From Planctomyces sp. SH-PL62 (GTDB lineage: Bacteria > Planctomycetota > Planctomycetia > Planctomycetales > Planctomycetaceae), in contig CAMDEA010000007.1 of assembly GCA_945893045.1 (NCBI GenBank), positions 1-64,000 of the forward strand: a stretch of DNA of 64,000 bases, written 5' to 3'. Shown piece after piece: positions 52,909 to 60,210 of this stretch; within the stretch, counting starts at the first letter, position 1, and every line of letters starts with the position of its first letter. The position numbers and the translations under genes were made by a program. The notes below the pieces were generated by a model that ran no database searches, was not told the DNA's origin, and saw only the letters and a program-made list of their open reading frames with translations.

Positions 52909-53936
52909 GGTTTTTCGCCCTTCTTCTCGTCAGCCTTCTTTGGCTCGTCCGACTTTTCCTCGACCGCTCGCACTTCGGCGGCTTGTTCGGCAATCGCGCC
53001 CGCTTCCTCAGCGACATCCATCACCTGCACGAAGCCGAAGCCAGCCCAGCCCCAGATTTGGTTGTGTTGTTTGGGGATGCTGGTCCAAATTTGCTTTTGC
53101 TTCTCGGTCAGCACGGGCAGGACTTGAGCATCGGGGATGACCGGCATGTAGGTGTCGCCGTACATGAAGACTTCAATTTGCTGGCCCCAGGCGTCCTGCC
53201 AATTCGTGCTAAGAGCCTCGGACAGCTTGCCCCGTTGATCGGCGGTCAGCACCAAATCCTTATCGAGCTTCGCGACGAGATTCAGCAGGGCGGCTCGCTT
53301 GCGTGCGGCCGAGCGTTTCTCCAACTCGGCTTCGTAGCGCTTCGCCTGATCGGCCGAGAGCGATTCCTTGACCGACTTGAGCAGCGCGTCGGAAATGATC
53401 TTGCGCGGGTCGGGCCATTGCGGCTCCTGGCCGGCGCGGATGCCTTGCTGCATCTTCTTTTGAACTTCGGCGAACTTCTTGACGGCCGTTTTCAAACCAA
53501 CATCGCCGGCGGTTTTGATCTTTTTGGATTGCTCGGCGTTCGGCTGGCAGACCGCGCGGACGAAGTTCAATTCCCCCTTCGAGAGTTGGCGAAACTGCTG
53601 ACGGAATTGCTGCTCGAACGGATCGCCGCCGGCCGCGTCCGCCGCCACGGCACCTTCGACCAGAACTTCGCCCGCGACCACCGCCTCGACGGCTGCGGGA
53701 ACTTCGAGGTCGAGCCCACGACCACCCAACGCCGCGCCGAAAACCTCGAAGACTTTGCCGAGCGCTTCGATTGTCTCTACAGCCTGTTTGGCTTTCGCCT
53801 CCGGATCGGCAGCGGCCTTGGCTTCCGCCTTCTTCTCAACGACCGGCTTCTCGTCGACAGGTTTTGTGTCGTCGGCCAACACCCACGGCGAGACGATCAA
53901 TGCCGCTACCATCAGACTCAAGACGCGCGTCATCAT
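52905..53936 (-). CDS. secreted LTxxQ-type paralogue 4 (most divergent)
   Basis: A 343-residue protein with signal peptide (LSLMVAALIVSPWVLA) and a Lys/Glu/Ala-rich segment (EKPVVEKKAEAKAAADPEAKAKQ). The core shares features with the other three: FEQQFRQQFRQLSKGELNFV, LSADQAKRYEAELE, LTADQRGKLSEAL, LTEKQKQIWTSI; FDQ and AQKKKL motifs are absent or altered. It starts the array; the upstream gap to the split coiled-coil protein holds the heptamer palindrome 53962-54070. Clear relative, but divergent enough that a different partner is likely. Confidence 0.75.
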   Translation of the reverse strand: MMTRVLSLMVAALIVSPWVLADDTKPVDEKPVVEKKAEAKAAADPEAKAKQAVETIEALGKVFEVFGAALGGRGLDLEVPAAVEAVVAGEVLVEGAVAADAAGGDPFEQQFRQQFRQLSKGELNFVRAVCQPNAEQSKKIKTAGDVGLKTAVKKFAEVQKKMQQGIRAGQEPQWPDPRKIISDALLKSVKESLSADQAKRYEAELEKRSAARKRAALLNLVAKLDKDLVLTADQRGKLSEALSTNWQDAWGQQIEVFMYGDTYMPVIPDAQVLPVLTEKQKQIWTSIPKQHNQIWGWAGFGFVQVMDVAEEAGAIAEQAAEVRAVEEKSDEPKKADEKKGEKP

Positions 53937-53961
53937 CCGCTCCGCCCTTCAATTGTTCGTG

Positions 53962-54070
53962 TCCGGCCGAATGCTGATGGCCGGGAGCCGATGGCCGTGA
54001 TCCCATTTCCAGACTGTTGGCAAATGTTGGGATAACGGCCATCGGCGTTCGGTTCACGGCCATCGGCCGG
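53962..54070. repeat. inverted repeat with heptamer periodicity (GGCCGAT)
   Basis: Left part about 53965-54004 (GGCCGAA-TGCTGAT-GGCCGGG-AGCCGAT-GGCCGTG) and right part about 54031-54070 (ACGGCCA-TCGGCGT-TCGGTTC-ACGGCCA-TCGGCC) pair around GATCCC/GGGATA. It fills the gap between two operon genes. Confidence 0.78.
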
Positions 54071-54079
54071 ACAAGTCGG

Positions 54080-54667
54080 TCACTTCTTTCCACTCTTCTC
54101 CAACCGATTGAAGTACTCGTCCAAGCCGGAGCGAAACTCTTCGGGGAGCTTCGGTCCCGAATCGCCGGTGGCTTGTGAGACACCGTGGTCCTCACGGTTT
54201 TCCTTTTCGTTGACGCCAGTGCCGATCAGCGTCAGCGCCGAATCGTTGGTCGTGCCGCCCCCACCGCCGCCGGGGTCCGCGCCCCCACCGCCACCACCTT
54301 TGGGATTGATGCGCCGCGATTTCAGCAACAGTTCGATCACTTCCGTCTCGGCCGCGATCGCGGGTGAGCCGGTGTCCGGTCGCGCCAGAATCGTTTTGGC
54401 TTCGAGCATGACACCAGCCACTTGCCGGAGCAGACCGATCTCCTTGGCGAATTCTTCCTCACCATTTTCGAGCGCGCGAATGCGATCGACGACGTTTTCC
54501 GTGCGTTCGCCCAGCTTGTGCTGCGTGCCGGCGAGTTGCTCGGCTTGCTTGGCGTGCTCTTCGGACTTGATGGCCGGCTTGGCTTGTTCGGCGACGCGGG
54601 TTTCTTCTCGCAGATTCACTTCGCCTTCGAGGATTTGCAGAACTTCCAGAACGATGGAGGGCGGCAA
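54080..54667 (-). CDS. C-terminal part of the coiled-coil VWA-operon protein (after an in-frame UGA)
   Basis: A 195-residue unit in exactly the same frame as the 54692 gene, separated only by TGA and eight codons. It begins LPPSIVLEVLQILEGEVNLREETR, which looks mid-protein: a helical coiled coil (EEHAKQAEQLAGTQHKLGER), then a glycine-rich linker (PKGGGGGGADPGGGGGG) and a C-terminal helix (LPEEFRSGLDEYFNRLEK). The only possible start nearby is TTG 54667, inside a hairpin with no SD, so independent translation is doubtful. Best read as the tail of one 1090-residue protein, reached by UGA read-through or recoding, or lost by a nonsense mutation. Confidence 0.8.
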   Translation of the reverse strand: MPPSIVLEVLQILEGEVNLREETRVAEQAKPAIKSEEHAKQAEQLAGTQHKLGERTENVVDRIRALENGEEEFAKEIGLLRQVAGVMLEAKTILARPDTGSPAIAAETEVIELLLKSRRINPKGGGGGGADPGGGGGGTTNDSALTLIGTGVNEKENREDHGVSQATGDSGPKLPEEFRSGLDEYFNRLEKSGKK

Positions 54668-54694
54668 ACTGCCGCGCGATTTGCCGCCGGGTCA
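54660..54694 (-). promoter_or_regulatory. in-frame UGA followed by a SECIS-like hairpin
   Basis: On the minus strand: TGA (54694-54692), CCC, then a perfect 9-bp stem GGCGGCAAA (54688-54680) / TTTGCCGCC (54668-54660) with an 11-nt loop TCGCGCGGCAG. The hairpin begins 3 nt after the UGA, as bacterial selenocysteine insertion elements do, and lies in-frame between two parts of one protein. Recoding is a hypothesis; the stem-loop geometry is seen directly. Confidence 0.5.
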
Positions 54695-57355
54695 GGTGCC
54701 CCCTTTGGTCGGATCGACCAAATCCTCCGCCCAGCGGTCCATCGCGTCAGACCAGAACTCGCATTGAGCCATCGACAAGCCGTTCTCTTTCTTGAGGTCA
54801 TCACCGAGTGCTCGCAGGCCACCGATCACGTCTTGCGTCCGCATGTCATCGAGCACCGCTTTGAACGACATCATCCGACGCCGCTCGAAGTAGGCTTGCA
54901 GGTCGTCCATGATGTTGGAGATGGATTGGCTGCTCTTGGCTTCCTGAGCCACCAATTCCGTGAAGAGCTTCGTGGTCGTTTCTTTGGCCGCGTTGGGAGG
55001 CAGACCGAACGCATCGCTGACCTGGTCGCCAATGCGGCCTCCGATCTTGTACTGCAATCGCGACTCGGCCTTGAGCCGTTTGACCAGCGTGCTCCCTTCG
55101 AGATTCGCCAGCACCTTGTTGAGTTCGTCGGTGAGCTTCTCGAATTCGGCGAGCAAGTCCTGTTGCTCTTTGACCGCCTCTTCCACTTTCTGATCGGCGG
55201 GGCACGAGTCATCTCCTTTTTTCGGCGGGCCGATCAGCGTTGTGCTGGGCAGTCCCAAACTTGGCTTCCCCGATTTGCTCGGTGCCGCCGCTGGAGTGTT
55301 CTTGTCGTCCTTCTTCGCGAAGCCGTGCGACGATTCGACATCGTTGATCGACGGGACTTTGGTCGGCGGCTTTTTCTCTTTGTCGTTCGGATCAGGCTCT
55401 GTTGGCGAGCCGGCGGCCGAGGCTCGCGTCTCGCCCGCCTTCGGAGCCTTGTTGCTGGGGGATTCCGAATTCGACGCGGTCTTCGGAGCCTGCGCCGCTT
55501 GCTTGAGCAAGTCGGCAACTGACGGCATCCGGTTGCCGGAGATGTCCTTCAGGATGCCCAGCATCTCGGCCCATTTTTCGAGATGGCCGACGCCGATCTC
55601 CGGATTGCGCATCGCCTGCTTGACCAAGTCCTCTCCGTTGAGTGTGAGGTTCGACAGTCGCCGGCCATTCGCTCGTTCGGCCGCGGCTTGACCTTCGATC
55701 CGTTTGCGATTCTCCGGTTGATCCAGCTCGCTGGGCGACATTTCTCTCAGCGTCTTGTTCGTCTCGTGCAACGCCATTTCTTTGTCGCGCACTTCCAGCG
55801 ACTGCCGATGCCACTTGCTGAGCATCTCCGTCACCCAGATCGCGTGCTGTTCCGCGTTGAGCACATAGAACGTGTAGACCGGCGAATAGACTCGCTCGCG
55901 GCCGGGGAAGTAATCCTCGACAAACAGCCGCACCTGAATCGGTTGCGGTTCGATCCCCAGCGACGATGCGGAGAACGTGCCGGCCAACTCGAACATCTCT
56001 TTCTCGGTGCCGCCCGCCGCGAGGATGCGTTCCCCCTTCGCCGGGTTCTTGAAGTTGGTCGTGTCGATTCCCTGCCAGTCGATGCCGACTTGTTTGACTC
56101 CGAAATCATCCTGAGCGCGGACCTTGAAGTTCAGCGCTTCCGAGTCGAGCACGACCCGCTGTCTCGGCAAGTCTTCGCACGAGATTGACGGAGCTTCGTC
56201 CTCGCGGCTGCTGATCGTCAGCGTGAACGGCTCTTTGCCCGCGAGGTCGTTTTGATCTCGCCAGGTGAACTCGACCTTCCGAGATTCCTCGACGCTGATG
56301 CGGGGACTGACAACCTTCTCGCGTGTCGGTGCCAGCGGCTGCCCGTCCAACTGCGCGGAGGCCAGCGGCCGAGTTGCCGTCGCGGTGAACGTCGCGCTGC
56401 TCCCTTTCACCAGCGAGATGGTGCCGCCCCGCACATCTTTCTTCTGCGGCTGCGAGCTGCCGAGATATTCCGGCAGCGCGACTTCCGCTCCGATGGAAGC
56501 CAATTCCGGACGCAGCATTGGCTGCACTTGAACTCGCTGAGAAAGATCGCCAATGCGAATGCTCAGCCAGCCGTCGTCGATCTGGCCAGGAAGTTCAAAC
56601 TCGTAACGCCCCTCACGCAGCTTGGCCGCGACCGGACGTTGACCGCCGAGCTGCACTTCCCCTTGCTCCGGCCGCCAAACGGTCTCTTTCGCTAAGGCGA
56701 CTGCAACGGTGAACGGCTCGCCGTGAGCGACCACCAAATGTTTCGAGACCGGCTCAATCGACGTGAACGTGTAACGCGGCGTATCACCCCACGGCATCAG
56801 CAACCGCGCCCAAGCATTCGTCGCCGCAGCCGGAAACATCGCCAGCAACACGACCGCGATCATTCCGGAAATTCCCGCGAACACTGCGCGACGGCGATGC
56901 TTGGGGTTCGGCACCGAGTCGCTGAAGTCCCGTTTCGTCGCGACCTCGGCCACTTGCTGCACGGCCGCTTCGCACAAGGTCAACGATCGGGCTTGCTCCG
57001 ATTCGCTGTGAACCAATTCGATGATGCCGAGCAACTGATCGCCCACGCTCGGATGCTTGCGGCTGAGCAACATCGCAAGTTGCTCCAGCTTCCGCTGCCG
57101 CCAAATCCAGCGATGCAGCGCCAGCGGAATCAACCCGCAGCCAACCATCGCCGCCACGAAGATGCCGAGACGGACCTCCCACGGCGTGTCGAACACCCGG
57201 TCTAATGCGAACGTCGCCAGGAACGCGATCAAGATGCCGATGACCGAGCCACAAACGGCCTCAACCAATTTGATCGTCCACACGCGCCGCCGAAAGTCGA
57301 GCAACTGCGTCTGCAACGATTCCGGCAACGTCAACCGATGATGAGCAAGACTCAT
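54692..57355 (-). CDS. three-TM coiled-coil protein of the VWA/DUF58 operon (DUF4175-like), N-terminal part
   Basis: An 887-residue inner-membrane protein. TM segments near 30-55 (VEAVCGSVIGILIAFLATFAL), 65-85 (GIFVAAMVGCGLIPLAL) and 157-177 (FAGISGMIAVVLLAMFP). The periplasmic part has beta-sandwich-like repeats (RYTFTSIEPVSKHLVVAHGE; ISCEDLPRQRVVLDSEALNFKVRAQDDFGVKQVGIDW) and then long helices (LSKWHRQSLEVRDKEMALHET; QQDLLAEFEKLTDELNKVLANLEG). ATG 57355 has GGAG upstream. The reading frame ends at UGA 54692 but continues in phase in the next feature. Architecture resembles DUF4175-type membrane proteins; the name is tentative. Confidence 0.8.
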   Translation of the reverse strand: MSLAHHRLTLPESLQTQLLDFRRRVWTIKLVEAVCGSVIGILIAFLATFALDRVFDTPWEVRLGIFVAAMVGCGLIPLALHRWIWRQRKLEQLAMLLSRKHPSVGDQLLGIIELVHSESEQARSLTLCEAAVQQVAEVATKRDFSDSVPNPKHRRRAVFAGISGMIAVVLLAMFPAAATNAWARLLMPWGDTPRYTFTSIEPVSKHLVVAHGEPFTVAVALAKETVWRPEQGEVQLGGQRPVAAKLREGRYEFELPGQIDDGWLSIRIGDLSQRVQVQPMLRPELASIGAEVALPEYLGSSQPQKKDVRGGTISLVKGSSATFTATATRPLASAQLDGQPLAPTREKVVSPRISVEESRKVEFTWRDQNDLAGKEPFTLTISSREDEAPSISCEDLPRQRVVLDSEALNFKVRAQDDFGVKQVGIDWQGIDTTNFKNPAKGERILAAGGTEKEMFELAGTFSASSLGIEPQPIQVRLFVEDYFPGRERVYSPVYTFYVLNAEQHAIWVTEMLSKWHRQSLEVRDKEMALHETNKTLREMSPSELDQPENRKRIEGQAAAERANGRRLSNLTLNGEDLVKQAMRNPEIGVGHLEKWAEMLGILKDISGNRMPSVADLLKQAAQAPKTASNSESPSNKAPKAGETRASAAGSPTEPDPNDKEKKPPTKVPSINDVESSHGFAKKDDKNTPAAAPSKSGKPSLGLPSTTLIGPPKKGDDSCPADQKVEEAVKEQQDLLAEFEKLTDELNKVLANLEGSTLVKRLKAESRLQYKIGGRIGDQVSDAFGLPPNAAKETTTKLFTELVAQEAKSSQSISNIMDDLQAYFERRRMMSFKAVLDDMRTQDVIGGLRALGDDLKKENGLSMAQCEFWSDAMDRWAEDLVDPTKGGT

Positions 57356-57412
57356 GGGACACTCCTTCGGCTCCAAGTGGAGAAGTTGGACCACAATTTC
57401 AAGACTCTTATG

Positions 57413-57667
57413 TCATCCGAGGATTGAATCGTATTCGCCATGATGGCCGATCCAGAACCACAGAAATCCTTCGGCACGTTCTTTGGCCAACGCGCGATAA
57501 TGGAGGCCAACTCGCACCGACCAGTACACACCAACCTTCTTCAATCGCAATGAGGGATGATTCGGATCGCCTTTGAGGATCGTAAAGTTCTTGTCCGCTA
57601 AAGCCTGAACTTCATCGGGTAGTTTTCGGTAGTGAAACCAGAATTCGGGAGTCGCGAAGTGCGTCAT
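57413..57667 (-). CDS. RelE/ParE-type toxin
   Basis: An 84-residue toxin-family protein. The ParE/RelE pattern is clear: an N-terminal helix pair (FWFHYRKLPDEVQALADKNFTIL), DPNHPSLRLKKVG, the central strand WSVRVGLHYRALA and the terminal WFWIGHHGEYD, where the Arg and His/Tyr residues usually contact RNA or gyrase. It overlaps the antitoxin by 4 bp, so the pair is co-translated. The pair is inserted in the VWA/DUF58 operon, between the VWA/GATase gene and the three-TM gene. Target (ribosome-dependent mRNA cleavage or gyrase) cannot be told apart. Confidence 0.88.
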   Translation of the reverse strand: MTHFATPEFWFHYRKLPDEVQALADKNFTILKGDPNHPSLRLKKVGVYWSVRVGLHYRALAKERAEGFLWFWIGHHGEYDSILG

Positions 57668-57861
57668 AGGGGTGTGCAGCGTCCCGCCTCAAAATGTTCA
57701 TCGGCCTTCCGGCCAGCGGCATCCAAGCGACCGGCCTGCGCATCGTCCACGAACCGCCGATCCCATTGATCAGCCATGAACTCATCGAACCATTTCGCGA
57801 AAGCCACCAACTCAGCATCAGACAGGCGAGTCACGGTGTTTTCGAGTTCTTGTAGACTCAT
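57664..57861 (-). CDS. antitoxin of the RelE/ParE pair
   Basis: A 65-residue protein directly upstream of the toxin gene and overlapping it by 4 bp. It reads as an N-terminal helix (LQELENTVTRLSDAELVAFAKWFDEFM) followed by a charged extension (AQAGRLDAAGRKADEHFEAGRCTPL) typical of antitoxins that wrap around their toxin. No ribbon-helix-helix DNA-binding motif is obvious; autoregulation is uncertain. Its start may be ATG 57861 with no strong SD. Confidence 0.8.
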   Translation of the reverse strand: MSLQELENTVTRLSDAELVAFAKWFDEFMADQWDRRFVDDAQAGRLDAAGRKADEHFEAGRCTPL

Positions 57862-57925
57862 GGTTCAGTCCTTTGTCTTCAATTGAACAAGTACGATCGT
57901 GAAGTTCGATTGAGATGGGGCAGGA

Positions 57926-60133
57926 TCATATCAACCCAATCACCTTTCGACCCACCCAAAATACTCCCAGCAGGAAGACCAACAGTCCGGCATAGACCGG
58001 ATGGCTCCAGAGTTGGACGCGGCGGATGGACGGCAATGGTTCCGGCAAATTGGCCAAAGATTGCACGATGTCGTTGAGTTTCGTCGGTTCGATGACTTTG
58101 CCGCGCGTCACGCGGGCGATCTCTTCCAAGACCTCTGGCCGAGCCGGTTTGCCGATTCGTTCGGCGGCGACCCCTTGCACGAAGAACGAGGTTTCCAGCG
58201 TCGAGTTCGTTTGTTTGCAGAGCAGCGTGACTTCGTGCTTGCCCGGCTCTTCGGCGGTGAAGCGGCTGTGGAAGACGCCCCACTCGTCCCCAGCCGAGAG
58301 GAACCGCACGGTCTCGGCCTTGCCGGACGGAGCCACGATGCGCGCGGTCACGTCCCCTTTCGCGAGCGGCTCGCCGCTCCGTTCCATGACGTTCGCGTGC
58401 AAGGCGAGCGTCTGCCGCATCTGCGGTTGATCGGGTGAGTAATACATTCGCATCGTTTCGCCTTTAGCCATGTTTCGCTGGTAGGCCATCCAACGGACGA
58501 CCTGACCCCAGAAGCGATAGTGGTATTTGTCTTCGACCCCTTTGCGCCAGCGCCACGCGCCGTCGGTCCCCATGAACAAAACCTTGCCCGCTCCGAACGT
58601 GCGAGTCACCAGCAGCGGCAAGCGGCCATGCTCGTTGGTGATGTCCTTGTGAACGGCGAGCACTTCGCTTCCGGGTTTCGCTTTGACAACCGGCGCGTAC
58701 CACTGGAAGCCGGGAAGATCTTCCCACACTTCCATGTTGTCGTCGGTGGTGTCGGCTAATTTCGTGAGCAAGCTGCGGCGTCCGAGTTCCGTCAGTTCGA
58801 AATGTCCCGGCGTGCGCGAGCCCCAACCGCTCGGCTGCCCCTCATCGAGAACGACCGGACTAAGATCATCCAACTCCGTGTCGATCAAACTGAACTGCCG
58901 GCCTTGCATACCCGGTATGAAGACGAGACCGCTCGCCTGATGCTCTACCAAGCCTTTGAGCAACCGGCATTGCTCCTCGGTGAGTTGCCCTCCTTCGAGG
59001 CCGACGTCTCCCAAGAAGACAACGTCGAACTTCGACAGCTCGTCGAGGCCGCTCGGAAATTGCTTGATGTAGTCCTTGTTGCCGCCGCCGACTTTGCTCA
59101 GCCCCGGATGAAACAGCAAACAGGAAACCTCGACACCCGGATCGCGCGACAGTGCGTTGCGGAGATAGCGGTACTCCCAGCGCGGATACGACTCGACGAC
59201 CAGCACTTTCAGTTTCTCTTCGCGGATCACAATCGGAGCCGTCAGCTTGTTGTTGTCGATCAGCGTCTCGTCGCTGTGCTTGGGGACATCGAGAGTCAGC
59301 GTGAAGTCGCCGGTCGTCTTTGGCTTCCAGATGACCCACTCGCTAGTGCGCCCCATCGCCGCGATGCGGACCTCCTTCGTGACCTCGTCACCGTCCGACG
59401 TCTTGAGCGACACGGTCATCGTCGTTTCGCGCGGCAGCGAGCTTTCGATCGCGAACGGAATCCGCACCGACTTCCCGGCAATGCCGAACGTCGGCGCGTC
59501 GAGGCTCAGTAATTCCAAATCCGGCAGCCGAGTGGGATTCCCGACCGGCACCGTAAAGACCGGCACGCCTTTCAATCGCAATCGTGAAGCGGCCTGCACC
59601 GGCGGCGGACCTTCGTTCCAATCGCCATCCGAGATCAAAACGATGCCCAACAAGTTCTTGAACTTCTCAGGAGCCTGCGCGAGCGGTTCATGCAGATCGG
59701 TGCCGTGCCCCGGCTGCGGCGAAGCGAAGGGCTGAATGACGACGTTCATCCGCTCGGTCAGCTTCGCCCACGCCGAGGGTTCAATCATTCCGGAGATCGC
59801 TTCTTTGCGAGCCATCAGCGTCGAGTTCGGTGTTCCCGGTGAACTGCTCGGTGAGACGTCTTTCGTTCCCATGCTGGTCGAGTCATCCCACAGCACGGCA
59901 ATCGACGGCTTCTCGTCCGGCCGAAATTCCTCGACCCATTCCGGCTGATTGAACATCACCGCCGCCAGCGCGATGATCACCAACCGCAAGACTTCGAGCA
60001 TTCCAAACGACGGCCGATATCCCGATCGCCGCCACGCCGCCCAACAGAATCCGGCCGCGACCAACACCGCGATCACCGACACGGCCAACGAGCCGGGAGT
60101 CCATAAGAACGTGAGTGAGCGGGTGGAATTCAT
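57926..60133 (-). CDS. membrane VWA / glutamine amidotransferase-like protein
   Basis: A 735-residue protein of the planctomycete VWA operon. N-terminal TMs (LAVSVIAVLVAAGFCWAAW; MLEVLRLVIIALAAVMF) precede a VWA domain with MIDAS-like DDSTSM (about 83-88), a middle with VLVVESYPRWEYRYLRNALSRD, which reads as a class I glutamine amidotransferase-like fold without the catalytic Cys, and a C-terminal beta domain (about 560-690). A last TM (YAGLLVFLLGVFWVGRKVIGLI) ends the chain. Such proteins usually sit with BatA and DUF58 genes, as here, and are thought to assemble or sense envelope factors; the true function is not established. Confidence 0.85.
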   Translation of the reverse strand: MNSTRSLTFLWTPGSLAVSVIAVLVAAGFCWAAWRRSGYRPSFGMLEVLRLVIIALAAVMFNQPEWVEEFRPDEKPSIAVLWDDSTSMGTKDVSPSSSPGTPNSTLMARKEAISGMIEPSAWAKLTERMNVVIQPFASPQPGHGTDLHEPLAQAPEKFKNLLGIVLISDGDWNEGPPPVQAASRLRLKGVPVFTVPVGNPTRLPDLELLSLDAPTFGIAGKSVRIPFAIESSLPRETTMTVSLKTSDGDEVTKEVRIAAMGRTSEWVIWKPKTTGDFTLTLDVPKHSDETLIDNNKLTAPIVIREEKLKVLVVESYPRWEYRYLRNALSRDPGVEVSCLLFHPGLSKVGGGNKDYIKQFPSGLDELSKFDVVFLGDVGLEGGQLTEEQCRLLKGLVEHQASGLVFIPGMQGRQFSLIDTELDDLSPVVLDEGQPSGWGSRTPGHFELTELGRRSLLTKLADTTDDNMEVWEDLPGFQWYAPVVKAKPGSEVLAVHKDITNEHGRLPLLVTRTFGAGKVLFMGTDGAWRWRKGVEDKYHYRFWGQVVRWMAYQRNMAKGETMRMYYSPDQPQMRQTLALHANVMERSGEPLAKGDVTARIVAPSGKAETVRFLSAGDEWGVFHSRFTAEEPGKHEVTLLCKQTNSTLETSFFVQGVAAERIGKPARPEVLEEIARVTRGKVIEPTKLNDIVQSLANLPEPLPSIRRVQLWSHPVYAGLLVFLLGVFWVGRKVIGLI

Positions 60134-60143
60134 GAGTTTGGGG

Positions 60144-60210
60144 AACGCTAATCTTCACTAATCTGCGCTAATTCAATTCCCATTAGCGAAGATCAGCGGA
60201 GATTAGTGTT
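60144..60210. repeat. inverted repeat CTAATCTTCGCTAAT-type over the BatA stop
   Basis: Arms about 60145-60174 (AACGCTAATCTTCACTAATC...) and 60181-60210 pair with a few mismatches. The right arm encodes the last eight BatA/VWA codons and its TAA stop (60183-60185). Confidence 0.8.
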
